Assembly (NCBI RefSeq): GCF_013359905.1
Contig: NZ_JABMCC010000094.1
Span: 1-64,000, forward strand
Reading direction: 5' to 3'
Source: Paenibacillus taichungensis
GTDB lineage: Bacteria; Bacillota; Bacilli; Paenibacillales; Paenibacillaceae
Length of the DNA stretch: 64,000 bases
The position numbers and the translations under genes are program-made. The notes beneath the pieces are model-generated. The model had not been told where the DNA came from and did not search any database. It worked only from the letters and a program-made list of their open reading frames with translations. This document shows, piece after piece, positions 20,569-30,418 of this stretch (its first letter is position 1; every line of letters starts with the position of its first letter).

Positions 20569-21465
20569 TTGACCGCATACTTGAAGAGGTATTGGCAATT
20601 ATACGCGTTGATTTCACTGCCCCTCATCTATTTCGTGGTGTTTCGCTACGGACCGATGTATGGCGTTCAGATCGCATTTAAGGATTTTAATCTGTTTCAA
20701 GGTATTAACGGCAGTGAGTGGATCGGTTTTGATGCCTTTCGTGAGGTATTCGGGATGCGAGATTTCTACACCACGTTGCGCAACACCTTTATGCTGAATT
20801 TTCTTGATCTGATTGTTTCGTTTCCTGCTCCCATTATATTAGCCATCATGCTCTATGAAATCCGGTTTAAATGGTTTCAAAAAATATCGCAGACGATTCT
20901 GTATATCCCTCACTTTATTTCGTGGGTCATTATTGGGGGCATTGTGTACCAGTTATTCGGTAACCAATCCGGTATGGTAAACGGTGTACTTGAAAGTATC
21001 GGCTTAAATCCGATTCCATTTTTGACGGAGAAAAATCCATGGCTCGTGACTTACCTGTTCACAGGTGTCTGGCAAAGTGCAGGTTGGGGAACCATTCTGT
21101 ATCTGGCTGCGCTGACGGGTGTTAATAAGGAATTGTTCGAAGCGGCAGAGATTGATGGAGCGACACGGCTGAAGAAAATCTGGCATATAACCCTGCCAAG
21201 CATCAAGCCTACCATCGTAACACTGCTCATTCTTAATTTGGGTCATATGGTCAGCATCGGCTTTGATCGTCCTTATATTATCGGGAACACGGCAGTACGT
21301 GAATACTCCGATGTGCTCAGTACCTTTGTATACCGGGTCGGGCTGGAATCGGGACAATATACGCTGGCAACCGTCGTTGGGCTGTTCCAGGCAGTCGTTG
21401 GACTTATATTTGTACTCGGCTCGAACTATATATCGAAAAAGACAACAGGTGAAGGAATTCTTTAA
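20569..21465 (+). CDS. Sugar ABC importer permease (LplB-like)
   Basis: A 298-residue inner permease of the CUT1 family with six membrane helices. The EAA loop that contacts the ATPase is EAAEIDGATRLKKIWHITLP. Start TTG at 20569, set by TAGGAGG (20554-20560). No ATPase gene is in the operon, so MsmX (1.6 kb) is the probable partner. The next permease begins 62 nt downstream. Confidence 0.94.
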   Translation: MTAYLKRYWQLYALISLPLIYFVVFRYGPMYGVQIAFKDFNLFQGINGSEWIGFDAFREVFGMRDFYTTLRNTFMLNFLDLIVSFPAPIILAIMLYEIRFKWFQKISQTILYIPHFISWVIIGGIVYQLFGNQSGMVNGVLESIGLNPIPFLTEKNPWLVTYLFTGVWQSAGWGTILYLAALTGVNKELFEAAEIDGATRLKKIWHITLPSIKPTIVTLLILNLGHMVSIGFDRPYIIGNTAVREYSDVLSTFVYRVGLESGQYTLATVVGLFQAVVGLIFVLGSNYISKKTTGEGIL

Positions 21466-21527
21466 AAGAACAGAAGGTACGCTAAGCTGCTTTATATGTA
21501 TACCATCAGTAAAGGAGTTGTGCGCAT

Positions 21528-22400
21528 ATGAGTGAACGCACCTCAAACCGGATTTTTGATACCGTTATCATCCTGTTTATTAGCTTGTTCGTCGTGTTCT
21601 GTCTCGCTCCGTTTCTGCACACGATTGCCATATCATTAAGCTCCAATCGTGCCATTACATCGGGTGAAGTCACCATTTTTCCTAAGGAGTTCAATTGGGA
21701 TGCGTATGTTAAGGTGTTCTCCGATCATTCGATGCTGTATTCCTTGGGATTTACGACCCTGTTAACGATTGTGACAACGGTGCTATGCATGGTATTCACA
21801 ATCGCAGCTGCATACCCCTTGACCAAGAAAAAAATGAAGGGCCGCAAGCTTTTCATGTACGTGATCATCATTACGATGTTCTTTAGCGGGGGGATCATTC
21901 CCGAGTACTTGCTCATTCGTGACCTGCACTTGCTTAATTCGCCGTGGGCGCTAATTCTGCCAAGTCTGGTCAGTCCGTTTAACCTGATTATCCTGATCTC
22001 ATTTTTCAATGGTATACCAGAAAGTCTGGAGGAGTCCGCTGAAATTGACGGCAGTTCACATCTGCATACACTGTTGAAAATCATATTACCGCTGTCAATG
22101 CCGGTCATGGCAACTTTGGCGTTGTTCTATGCTGTTGGCCGCTGGAATGGCTTTCAGGATTCCCTGATGTACATTAATGATCCTAAGCTGTATCCACTTC
22201 AGCTCAAACTGTTCCAAATGGTGCAAAACAACATGGTGAGTGAGCTCACACAGATGGAAGGGGCCAATCGCGCTCCATTAACCCCGGAAAGTCTCAAGGC
22301 GGCCACCGTTATTTTTGCAACCGTACCGATTCTGCTCGTCTATCCATGGCTGCAAAAATATTTTGTTAGCGGTGCCATGCTTGGAGCAGTTAAGGGCTGA
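21528..22400 (+). CDS. Sugar ABC importer permease (LplC/YtcP-like)
   Basis: A 290-residue second permease with six predicted helices and the EAA loop ESAEIDGSSHLHTLLKIILP. The C-terminal KYFVSGAMLGAVKG is typical of MalG-type permeases. AAAGGAG precedes the ATG. It pairs with the LplB-like permease. The decayed fragment at 55.8 kb has the same type of C-terminus. Confidence 0.94.
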   Translation: MSERTSNRIFDTVIILFISLFVVFCLAPFLHTIAISLSSNRAITSGEVTIFPKEFNWDAYVKVFSDHSMLYSLGFTTLLTIVTTVLCMVFTIAAAYPLTKKKMKGRKLFMYVIIITMFFSGGIIPEYLLIRDLHLLNSPWALILPSLVSPFNLIILISFFNGIPESLEESAEIDGSSHLHTLLKIILPLSMPVMATLALFYAVGRWNGFQDSLMYINDPKLYPLQLKLFQMVQNNMVSELTQMEGANRAPLTPESLKAATVIFATVPILLVYPWLQKYFVSGAMLGAVKG

Positions 22401-22495
22401 TCATAGGTTTTCTTAAGCCAATCGTGATTAACCAGATGACAAGAATTATTGCGCCGAATATTCCGTTCATCGGCATTTGTTTGGAGGGAATGGAC

Positions 22496-24250
22496 ATGTA
22501 CAGACAACTGGTGGAAAGCAATGACAGAGCAGTGCAAAAAGGGATATCGCGGCAAGTGCTTGATCCGGACAGCCGCTATTATGGAGGAACGATTGACCCC
22601 TCTACAGGTATCGCCTGGGTCAACCATACGACCGGAACACCTACGGACATGTGTTACTGGGGAGCTGCACTTGCAAATCCGGATTCGATCTATTATCGGG
22701 ATGAAGATCTGTTAAATCGTCTTCAGCTTGCATCGGAGTACGTACTCCGGAATCAGCATGCAGACGGCTCCATCTCTCCTGGTTGGACCAATTCCCATTC
22801 TCCACCGGATACCGCATTTCTTGTCGTGGGATATGCCCAGTTATATCAACTTCTTCAGCAGCAGGACTGGGAGCCATTGCAACCTGTACTGGACAATATG
22901 CGCCTGTTTCTGGAACGAACTGTTCCAGTCTTGCTGACTGGAGGCTGTCATACGCCGAATCATCGCTGGGTGCTATGCGCGGCGCTCGGTTTCCTGCATC
23001 AATTGTTTGACCTGGAGGAAGCTGTGCAGCGTGCAGAGCAGTGGCTGGCTGAAGGTATGGATATTACGCCTGATGGGGAGTGGACTGAACGAAGCAACGG
23101 AATCTACAGCGCGGTTAGCGACATCATGCTGATTCATGCGGCACGCCTGTTGAACCGCCCTGAATTGCTGGACCCGGTGAGACTCAATCTTCGCATGATG
23201 GTGTATTTAGTACATCCAACAGGTGAGGTTGTTACGGATTACTCAGGGCGCCAGGATCTGGGGAGCGTGCAGGATTTATCACCGTATTACTTGCCGTATG
23301 CCATTATGGCCCGGTTGGACGGTGATCCGATCTTTGCCGGCATGGCGGATTGGGCTGGAGAAATGTTAACAGATCCCGGCGTCTGCTCGGTCAATGCGCT
23401 CGTCCGGCTGCTGCTGGAGCCTGAGCTTCAGCAGCAGGCAGGTAAGACACGCGAACAGCTGCCTGAGCTGTACGAGATCATACTGAACGAACGATTTGTG
23501 CGGGAGGAATATTTACAGCGAATGGATTCGGCAGGTCATCATGGACACATCTCACACAGCCGGTTGCATACGGACTTCGGCGCACCTGTAGCACGTATTC
23601 GTTCCGGTAATACAAGTGCGACTGTAATGACGGAGGTGCCTTCATTCTTTGCCCTTCGTCATGGTGCCGTACGTCTACTGGCCGTTCAGTTGGCCTCCTA
23701 TTTTAATCCAGGATATGTGCCGATGCAGCACATGTCTCGATTGCCAGCAGGTTACCTTCTAACGGGCGAACAGAAGAAAGGCTACTATGGTCCGATCCCG
23801 GATAGTCAACTGCCTGAGACGGCGGGAACAGCTATCAGTCCGTGGTATTTGTTGCCCCATCAGAGTCGAGATCTCACCCATGAGCAGACGTTCCTTGTAC
23901 AGACGGAAGTGTTACGAACGGAAAATGGCTGGACCCTGAAACTGGCGGGAGAGCAGCCGGAGTCGCTTATGGTGCAGCTTTCTTTCGTGTTCGGAAGCGA
24001 GGGCGAGCTTTCCCATGGGGAATTGCTTGAGACAAGTGAAGGCCATTATCTGTGGAAGAGCGGCACGTTGCGTTATTCCTGTGGAGATGACTGGATTGAG
24101 CTGATCGGAGGCGAGGTAGGGCATTTGGCAGCAACCGTACGTGAGGCAAAGCTGCCTAATAAGTGTAAGGTTGTACTGGTTAACTTTATGACTCCTTTCC
24201 ACAAGACGGTTCATATCTCTCTTTCGCCATCCATGGCGTTAAAGCTGTAA
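22496..24250 (+). CDS. Unassigned carbohydrate-active protein, probable (alpha/alpha) toroid
   Basis: 584 residues, no signal peptide. The N-terminal two thirds is helix-rich with aromatic and acidic motifs typical of (alpha/alpha)6 glycosidases or heparinase-like lyases: DMCYWGAAL, GSISPGWTNSHSPPDT, GGCHTPNHRWV and WTERSNGIYSAVSD. The C-terminal third looks beta-rich. I cannot name the family; a polysaccharide lyase or unsaturated-uronide hydrolase acting on the imported sugar is plausible from context only. ATG 22496 is chosen because GGAGG (22483-22487) precedes it by 8 nt. Last gene of the importer operon. Confidence 0.72.
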   Translation: MYRQLVESNDRAVQKGISRQVLDPDSRYYGGTIDPSTGIAWVNHTTGTPTDMCYWGAALANPDSIYYRDEDLLNRLQLASEYVLRNQHADGSISPGWTNSHSPPDTAFLVVGYAQLYQLLQQQDWEPLQPVLDNMRLFLERTVPVLLTGGCHTPNHRWVLCAALGFLHQLFDLEEAVQRAEQWLAEGMDITPDGEWTERSNGIYSAVSDIMLIHAARLLNRPELLDPVRLNLRMMVYLVHPTGEVVTDYSGRQDLGSVQDLSPYYLPYAIMARLDGDPIFAGMADWAGEMLTDPGVCSVNALVRLLLEPELQQQAGKTREQLPELYEIILNERFVREEYLQRMDSAGHHGHISHSRLHTDFGAPVARIRSGNTSATVMTEVPSFFALRHGAVRLLAVQLASYFNPGYVPMQHMSRLPAGYLLTGEQKKGYYGPIPDSQLPETAGTAISPWYLLPHQSRDLTHEQTFLVQTEVLRTENGWTLKLAGEQPESLMVQLSFVFGSEGELSHGELLETSEGHYLWKSGTLRYSCGDDWIELIGGEVGHLAATVREAKLPNKCKVVLVNFMTPFHKTVHISLSPSMALKL

Positions 24251-24288
24251 TTCTGATGAATCTCTCCATAAGGAAGAGTACATGAAGC

Positions 24289-24336
24289 AAAAAGATGACA
24301 TTTCATTCGAAAGGGATGAGAAGTGTCATCTTTTTT
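24289..24336 (+). terminator. Terminator after the sugar-uptake operon
   Basis: Perfect 10-bp stem AAAGATGACA (24291-24300) / TGTCATCTTT (24324-24333), with T6. It overlaps the longest reading frame of the next gene, which argues for that gene's internal start. Confidence 0.85.
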
Positions 24337-24442
24337 GCGCATTTTTGGCATAAACGACATGAAACTACATATTGAGAAGTGGGCCTTAAGATGTGGTATA
24401 CTGGAGAGTATGAATGAAAGCAAAGAGGAGGTGCCTTGGAAG

Positions 24443-26176
24443 ATGAAGGGCAAGCTACTGCGGGCTGAGGGACACCTTGCCAATGTAATACCGATTCACT
24501 TGGATGCTTCTTTCTTTTTTGAGAGAGCTGTCCGCTCGCTGGACCGTAATCACGTCGACAAGGCATTAAAATATTTTCGTAAAGCTGTTGAATATGAGCC
24601 GGAAAATCCGGTGAATCATTGTAATATGGCGGGTATATTATCAGAGAAGGGGGATTACGAGGCTTCCAATGCCGTTCTTGCGCATGTGCTCGACGTGGTA
24701 GATCCGTCCATGACGGAATGTTATTTCTACATGGCGAACAATTATGCGAATATGGATCGGTTTGAAGAAGCTGAGCAAGCGCTTGTTACGTATTTGGAGG
24801 AGGATACCCAAGGTCAGTTTATGACGGAAGCCGAAGAGATGATGGAGCTTCTGTACTACGAGCTGGATCGACCAGCCAAACTGAACCGGATCAAATCACG
24901 TAAGGGTGTCGTTGAACACGATCAGGCGCGGGAATTGTTGGAACAAGGGAAGTTTGCACAGGCGGCTGAGCTGCTGGAAGGCATGTCACCCGAGTATCCT
25001 GATTATTTGGCTGCTCGCAACAACTTGGCGCTTGCCTATTATTATATGGGGCTGTTTCCCAAGGCGAAAGAGACGATTGCCGAGGTACTGGAGCAGGAGC
25101 CTGGTAATTTGCATGCACTGTGTAATCTGGCGATCTTTCATCAGAACGAGAATCGAGCAGACCAAGTGCTGCTTCTGATCAAAAAATTGCGTGTCATCGT
25201 GCCTTTCCAGCACGAACAGGTCTACAAGCTGGCTACCACGATGGGTATCCTAGGTCAACATGATACGGCTTATGTACATTTCCGTCGGCTGTTGAAGGAT
25301 GAAGAAACCGCTGCGGATCCGGCTCTCGCACATTATGCAGCAGTCGCAGCTTATAATACCGAACGTTACGATTCCGCTGAACGTCTGTGGCGTCATGTGG
25401 GCAAGCTGGATCCGGGTTCGGAAGTATCCCGGTACTATCTGTCGGGTCTTGAGGCAGTGAAACAGGGAGAAAAAGATCCGGAGAAACTAAGTTATCACTA
25501 TCATCTGCCATTTGACGAGCAATTCAGACAATGGGAGAACTATGGCAATGGCATACCTGAAGAGATGAAAAATGATCCATTGATCCGTTCCTCTTTCTTC
25601 TGGGCGTTGCGACATGGGGATCGGGCTACCAAGCTCCAGGTCATTCATGCTCTTGGCATGATTGGTGATTATGAGGTGCAGCAGGCACTGCAATCCTTTA
25701 TCGAGGAACCTGGTGAAGATCAGGAATTGGTGGAAGCCGCTCGTTCCGTGTTAAACGGTCTTGGTTCAGAAGGAGCTGAGCAGGATGATTCTCCTGTTCT
25801 GCGACCGTTAACTGCATTGAGCCAACGAACCATTCCGAAGATGGAATCTTTGACGGAACAAACGGAGGCGAAAGCTTCTTCGCATTGGCAGGCGGTCGTG
25901 GACCGTGCATTACAGATGTCTGAAGCCAAAGCCGAATTGCAGCAAGAAATGGAGCGGCTGTGGAAAGACTATGTATCTCGCGTGCACCCGGAAGTACCTG
26001 GCACGAAGCAAATTGAAGGTTTGGCAGCGGGATTGGAATATCTGGCTGCTAAGATTCATAGTCGTCCAGTGACCTACCAAAGCATAGCCGACCGGTACGG
26101 CATATCAGCTGCCACCGTCAGCAAATATGCACGGCAAATCAATAAAGTGTGCAATTCCAACCCACCGGTCCAGTAA
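24443..26176 (+). CDS. yvcD: TPR-repeat protein with C-terminal helix-turn-helix (YvcD-like)
   Basis: About 577 residues. TPR-like helix pairs run through most of the protein, for example ALKYFRKAVEYEPENPVNHC, EQALVTYLEEDTQGQ and AKETIAEVLEQEPGNLHALC. The last ~45 residues (YQSIADRYGISAATVSKYAR) form an HTH. It occupies the position of yvcD, between the his genes and trxB in B. subtilis; molecular role unknown. The start is uncertain: ATG 24443 with GGAGG at 24427 is preferred, because upstream codons overlap a terminator and a TATACT box at 24397. ATG 24410 is the alternative. Confidence 0.8.
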   Translation: MKGKLLRAEGHLANVIPIHLDASFFFERAVRSLDRNHVDKALKYFRKAVEYEPENPVNHCNMAGILSEKGDYEASNAVLAHVLDVVDPSMTECYFYMANNYANMDRFEEAEQALVTYLEEDTQGQFMTEAEEMMELLYYELDRPAKLNRIKSRKGVVEHDQARELLEQGKFAQAAELLEGMSPEYPDYLAARNNLALAYYYMGLFPKAKETIAEVLEQEPGNLHALCNLAIFHQNENRADQVLLLIKKLRVIVPFQHEQVYKLATTMGILGQHDTAYVHFRRLLKDEETAADPALAHYAAVAAYNTERYDSAERLWRHVGKLDPGSEVSRYYLSGLEAVKQGEKDPEKLSYHYHLPFDEQFRQWENYGNGIPEEMKNDPLIRSSFFWALRHGDRATKLQVIHALGMIGDYEVQQALQSFIEEPGEDQELVEAARSVLNGLGSEGAEQDDSPVLRPLTALSQRTIPKMESLTEQTEAKASSHWQAVVDRALQMSEAKAELQQEMERLWKDYVSRVHPEVPGTKQIEGLAAGLEYLAAKIHSRPVTYQSIADRYGISAATVSKYARQINKVCNSNPPVQ

Positions 26177-26346
26177 ATGTTCCTTGAAAATCTCGCTTTG
26201 GGATAGACTTCATTGCGTGAAGGATACATAAGCCTGGAAAACGGGTAAACTTAACGAATAGGTCTCGACATGCCTGTAGGATATCATCATAGCAAGTTAA
26301 TCGCCACTCAACACACTCTCAACCTTATTAAGGAGGCTGTATCTAT

Positions 26347-27306
26347 ATGTCTAAATACAGAACGATTGTGATCGGAACCGGACCTGCGGGTCTGACAGCA
26401 GCGATATATCTGGCTCGTGCTAATCTAAACCCACTGGTTATCGAAGGTCTTCAGCCGGGTGGTCAATTGACGACGACAACGGAAGTTGAGAATTTCCCTG
26501 GTTTTCCGCAAGGCATTATGGGTCCGGAACTGATGGACAATATGCGCAAGCAAGCGGAGCGTTTTGGAGCTGAGTTCAAAAATGGTTGGGTGGAAGAAGT
26601 GGATTTCAGCAAACCGCCCTTCAAGGTTAAAGTTGGAGGCATCGGTGAACTGGAAGCCGAATCGATCATTATCTCTACCGGCGCTTCGGCCCGTTATCTC
26701 GGCATTCCCGGAGAGCAGGAGAATGTGGGACGTGGGGTAAGTACATGTGCCACCTGTGACGGATTCTTTTTCCGTGGTAAAAAGATCGTCGTTGTTGGCG
26801 GTGGAGACTCCGCAATGGAGGAAGCCAGCTTCCTGACCCGTTTTGCAACAGACGTTACCTTGGTTCACCGCAGGGACGAATTACGTGCCTCGAAAATTAT
26901 GCAGGATCGGGCTCGCAGCAATGAGAAGGTGAAATGGGCTTTGAACCGTACACCGCTCGAAGTTGTGCCTGAGGCTCTTGGTGTTAAAGGGCTTAAGGTA
27001 CGCAATAACGAGACTGGACAGGAAGAATTGCTTGAAGCGGATGGCGTATTCATTGCCATTGGACATACACCAAATACGGGGTTCCTGAGCAACCAAATTA
27101 CTTTGGATGAACACGGCTATGTTGTCGTTAAACCGGGTACAACCGAGACCAACATTCCGGGTGTGTTCGCCTGCGGTGATGTTCAGGATACGAAGTATCG
27201 TCAAGCCATTACAGCAGCAGGTTCAGGATGTATGGCTGCAATGGACTGCGAGAAATTCCTCGAAGGAAGCATTGTACATGACTGGAGCGAAACACTGGAT
27301 AAGTAA
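26347..27306 (+). CDS. trxB: Thioredoxin reductase
   Basis: A 319-residue FAD enzyme that reduces thioredoxin with NADPH. It has the FAD Rossmann motif GTGPAGLTAAI (10-20), redox-active CATC (Cys134, Cys137), the NADPH motif VGGGDSAMEEA, HRRDELRAS for the NADPH phosphate, and the C-terminal FAD motif FACGDVQD. AAGGAGG precedes the ATG. Standard length. Followed by a terminator. Confidence 0.98.
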   Translation: MSKYRTIVIGTGPAGLTAAIYLARANLNPLVIEGLQPGGQLTTTTEVENFPGFPQGIMGPELMDNMRKQAERFGAEFKNGWVEEVDFSKPPFKVKVGGIGELEAESIIISTGASARYLGIPGEQENVGRGVSTCATCDGFFFRGKKIVVVGGGDSAMEEASFLTRFATDVTLVHRRDELRASKIMQDRARSNEKVKWALNRTPLEVVPEALGVKGLKVRNNETGQEELLEADGVFIAIGHTPNTGFLSNQITLDEHGYVVVKPGTTETNIPGVFACGDVQDTKYRQAITAAGSGCMAAMDCEKFLEGSIVHDWSETLDK

Positions 27307-27370
27307 GCATGAAAAGGGCATGGTTTGGCATAAATTAAGTAGAAGAGACAACGGGAAGTCTCATGATGTG

Positions 27371-27397
27371 AGAAGCCGGAAGGCTTCTCTTTTTTTG
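27371..27397 (+). terminator. Terminator after trxB
   Basis: AGAAGCC/GGCTTCT stem with a 4-nt loop followed by a T7 run. Confidence 0.9.
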
Positions 27398-27457
27398 AAA
27401 CCAAAGTGGGCATGAGATCGTATACATAATGGGCATATTAGCTGTGAGGTGAAGACT

Positions 27458-28498
27458 TTGGGGGAAATGATAAAAGATTGGTTACAAAATGCAACAGTGC
27501 GGCGTTTTCTCATTCTGCTGTTGTTTTGTTTGGTTCTATTCAGCATGGGGAGTATGCTGCACATGATTTTGCTGTTATTCCTGGTGACGTATGTCATGAA
27601 CAGGTTGCAGCATTTTATCACAGAGAAGTTGAATCGTTTATTTCCGGTTAACTATAAAGTTGTAGTCATCCTGCTCTATCTTATCGTTATTGCAGCCATT
27701 GTACTGGGCATCTCCAGGTATTCACCACGGATTGTGGATCAGGTCGTTCAGTTGACGAATGAGATCATGAAGTTTCTTGATACTGCTGACGGAGATAATT
27801 TTGCTTCCAAAATTGCAGGTTATCTTCAATCGTTCGATATCAAAAACTATACCAACGATGCTTTAAAGTATATTTTTGCGTTAAGCAAATGGTTGGAGTT
27901 CATTCTGCTGGTCATCATTCTGAGTCTGTTCTTCTTGTTGCAGAAGCGGGAGATTTCCAAGTTCACCGCCAAGTTCAAAACAAGCAAGATCGGATGGTTC
28001 TATAATGAAGTGGCTTATCTTGGAGATAAGTTTGTATCTTCTTTTGGTAAAGTGATCGAGGCACAATTGTTGATTGCGGTCTTTAATACAGCTTTGACGA
28101 TTCTGGGATTATGGATACTCGGTTTCCCATATTTGTTCGCTCTGACCATTCTGGTATTCATGCTGAGTCTGGTACCCGTTGCGGGGGTTATCATCTCACT
28201 GATTCCGCTGTGTCTAATCGGTTATCAACTGGGTGGGTTACAGCTCAGTGTGATCGTGATCATTATGATCGTCATCATTCATGCGTTGGAGACGTACTTC
28301 CTGAATCCGAAGCTGATGGCGCACAAAACCAAATTGCCGATGTTCTACACGTTTATCGTACTGATTCTGTCTCAACATTTTCTGGGGATCTGGGGGCTTA
28401 TCATCGGTATTCCGATCTTTGTCTTCCTGCTCGATATTCTGGACGTCAACAAGATGGAAAAAACGGAAGAGCCTGTACGTGTGGAAACGAAGTTGTGA
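27458..28498 (+). CDS. AI-2E family membrane transporter
   Basis: About 346 residues with seven or eight hydrophobic segments in the arrangement of the AI-2E/YdiK/YueF family (PF01594): two helices at the N-terminus, a ~100-residue soluble stretch, then a C-terminal block of four to five helices with LSLVPVAGVIISLIPLC and LETYFLNPKLMAHKTKLPMF. Substrates differ among members (autoinducer 2, ions); none can be assigned here. TTG 27458 is preferred because GAGGTG (27446-27451) lies 6 nt before it; GTG 27449 and ATG 27467 are alternatives. Confidence 0.85.
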   Translation: MGEMIKDWLQNATVRRFLILLLFCLVLFSMGSMLHMILLLFLVTYVMNRLQHFITEKLNRLFPVNYKVVVILLYLIVIAAIVLGISRYSPRIVDQVVQLTNEIMKFLDTADGDNFASKIAGYLQSFDIKNYTNDALKYIFALSKWLEFILLVIILSLFFLLQKREISKFTAKFKTSKIGWFYNEVAYLGDKFVSSFGKVIEAQLLIAVFNTALTILGLWILGFPYLFALTILVFMLSLVPVAGVIISLIPLCLIGYQLGGLQLSVIVIIMIVIIHALETYFLNPKLMAHKTKLPMFYTFIVLILSQHFLGIWGLIIGIPIFVFLLDILDVNKMEKTEEPVRVETKL

Positions 28499-28556
28499 CC
28501 AGTAGCTGAATAGCTGCTGAAGGATAGGTTTAGGTACAGGTAACGTTCATAAAAGT

Positions 28557-28596
28557 AGAGAAAAACGCCTCCCGTTCCCGGAAGGCGTTTTTCTCT
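28557..28596. terminator. Bidirectional terminator between convergent units
   Basis: AGAGAAAAACGCC and GGCGTTTTTCTCT form a long symmetrical stem with A-rich and T-rich flanks. It serves the AI-2E-family gene on the plus strand and the response-regulator operon on the minus strand. Confidence 0.88.
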
Positions 28597-28676
28597 GCCC
28601 ATATTCACTGGAAGATGTATGTAAGTGGATGTATTTAGTACATTTGTTGGTACTTATGAACCGAGCGCGCTATTCT

Positions 28677-29279
28677 CTACAACCATCCTTTCTGCTCTGC
28701 AATGCTGACGGCTTCCATACGGTTCTTGGCATCAAGCTTGTTAAAAGCTTCAGACAGGTAGTTGCGCACAGTACCATAGGAAAGATGAAGCGAGGCAGCG
28801 ATATGATTGGCATTCATACCCGTGGCTGCGAGCTTAAGCACTTCTTTTTCACGTTCAGTTAACGGATTCGTTTCTTTGGCGGCACCAAAAACGAGCTCTG
28901 GGGAAACCTCTCGTCCACCATTCATGACCCGACGAATAGCTCCTGCCAAACGATCGCTCGGCTCGTCCTTAAGCAAATATCCTTGTACTCCAGCCTGGAT
29001 GGCACGCTCCAGGAATCCCGGACGGGCAAAGGTAGTGAGGATAATAATACGACAGGGCAGTCCGAGTTGTTGTATGCGTTCCGCTACGTCCAGGCCGCTC
29101 ATCACAGGCATCTCAATATCCATAAGACATATATCCGGATGGAGGGAACCAATCTGCTTCAGAGCTTCGTCTCCATTACCTGCTTCACCGATGACCTCAA
29201 AATCATCTTCAAGGTCTAACAGTGAGGCAAGTGCACCTCTCAGCATGCGTTGATCTTCAGCAATCAAAATACGAATCAT
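28677..29279 (-). CDS. yvfU: NarL/LuxR-type response regulator (YvfU/DesR-like)
   Basis: A 200-residue two-component regulator. The receiver domain (1-120) has the acidic pocket AEDQ, phospho-acceptor Asp54 in MDIEMPVMSG, Thr in ILTTFARP and Lys in LLKDE. The C-terminal LuxR-type HTH (~135-195) reads LTEREKEVLKLAATGMNANH. It overlaps the kinase gene by 4 nt (ATGA). By synteny with B. subtilis yvfRSTU it should control the adjacent exporter genes; the 18-bp palindrome at 32201 is a candidate operator. Confidence 0.93.
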   Translation of the reverse strand: MIRILIAEDQRMLRGALASLLDLEDDFEVIGEAGNGDEALKQIGSLHPDICLMDIEMPVMSGLDVAERIQQLGLPCRIIILTTFARPGFLERAIQAGVQGYLLKDEPSDRLAGAIRRVMNGGREVSPELVFGAAKETNPLTEREKEVLKLAATGMNANHIAASLHLSYGTVRNYLSEAFNKLDAKNRMEAVSIAEQKGWL

Positions 29280-30409
29280 GCTCGAATTCCTCCTTGGTGT
29301 TCAGTGGCGATCAAGGGAAAAGAAAAGACAAGAACAGTTCCTCCAGAGTCCGAGGAAATATGGAGGGAGCCGTCGATAAGGTTCAGTCGTTCAGACATGC
29401 CTTTTAGGCCATTGCCTTGATGTTCACCAGGACTAATGCCATTACCGTTATCTTTAACCCGTATGCTTATGCCATCATGCGTTCGTTCCAGCTTAATTAC
29501 ACAGCAAGTGGCTTTGCTATGTTTTACAATATTCGTTACGGCTTCAAGCAGACAGAGGCTCGCCATGTTCTGGGTTAGATCGGGAACATCATGAAATAGG
29601 CCCTGTTCTCCTATTAATTGAAGCTCGATATCAGCACTCTTCAACATTTCTTTGGCATCGGCAAGTGCTTCAACCATGCTGATTGCCCGCATGTCAGAGA
29701 CAAGCTGGCGTACTTCCCGCAATGCCGCGCGGGAGGTGCGCTCAATCTCCCGTGCTTCCTGTAAGGCACGTTCGGGATTTTTGACAATGAGTTTGGCAAC
29801 CAGCTCACTCTTCAGTGTGATCAGCGAGAGCGTATGTCCCATGGTATCATGCAGATCCCTGGCAATTCGCATTCGCTCTTCACGTTTGATTAATTCCTTG
29901 ATATGCTGCTGAGCTTCATCCAGCTGGGCCTCCAGCTTTTGTCGATCCAGCATGGAACGGATCCCGAAGGGTGAAGCAAGCATAATAAGGTAAAATGGTG
30001 CAAAAAACATGAGTTGATAAGCGCTAAGGTATTGAATTTTTAAAGCAATTGGAATGGTCTGGACAATGGCGAATATGACCAAAAACATTCGGAACTGACG
30101 TTTTTCCGTGTACCATCCGATAAAATTGGCTGTGAAAAATCCGAGGAAAAACATATTGGGATCGATCACCAGGCTTAGTACCAGAACGCAAAGCATCTGT
30201 AGGCTAAGCCAATAGGAAAAGAGTGAGGTACCTGATGTCATGTAGAGTTGCCGATAAGTCAGGATAAATACGATGAAGGAGGTTACGCCGATGTACCACT
30301 CATGTCCCTGTGCGTTCCACAAATAATAGATTGGCATAGCCAGATAGATCATCCATATATACGGGTAAAAGCCATATCGCTTTGGGAAAAGCTCGAAATG
30401 CTGAAGCAT
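29276..30409 (-). CDS. yvfT: Sensor histidine kinase (YvfT/DesK-like)
   Basis: A 377-residue HisKA_3-type kinase. Four to five membrane helices fill residues ~15-150 with almost no extracytoplasmic domain, suggesting that it senses the membrane or works through the exporter. A coiled segment (LEAQLDEAQQHIKELI) leads to the H-box RIARDLHDTMGHTL with His187, and a C-terminal ATPase domain holds KDNGNGISPGEHQGNGLKGM. It lies 9 nt from the permease gene. Signal unknown. Confidence 0.92.
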   Translation of the reverse strand: MLQHFELFPKRYGFYPYIWMIYLAMPIYYLWNAQGHEWYIGVTSFIVFILTYRQLYMTSGTSLFSYWLSLQMLCVLVLSLVIDPNMFFLGFFTANFIGWYTEKRQFRMFLVIFAIVQTIPIALKIQYLSAYQLMFFAPFYLIMLASPFGIRSMLDRQKLEAQLDEAQQHIKELIKREERMRIARDLHDTMGHTLSLITLKSELVAKLIVKNPERALQEAREIERTSRAALREVRQLVSDMRAISMVEALADAKEMLKSADIELQLIGEQGLFHDVPDLTQNMASLCLLEAVTNIVKHSKATCCVIKLERTHDGISIRVKDNGNGISPGEHQGNGLKGMSERLNLIDGSLHISSDSGGTVLVFSFPLIATEHQGGIRA

Positions 30410-30418
30410 ATTTGAAGA

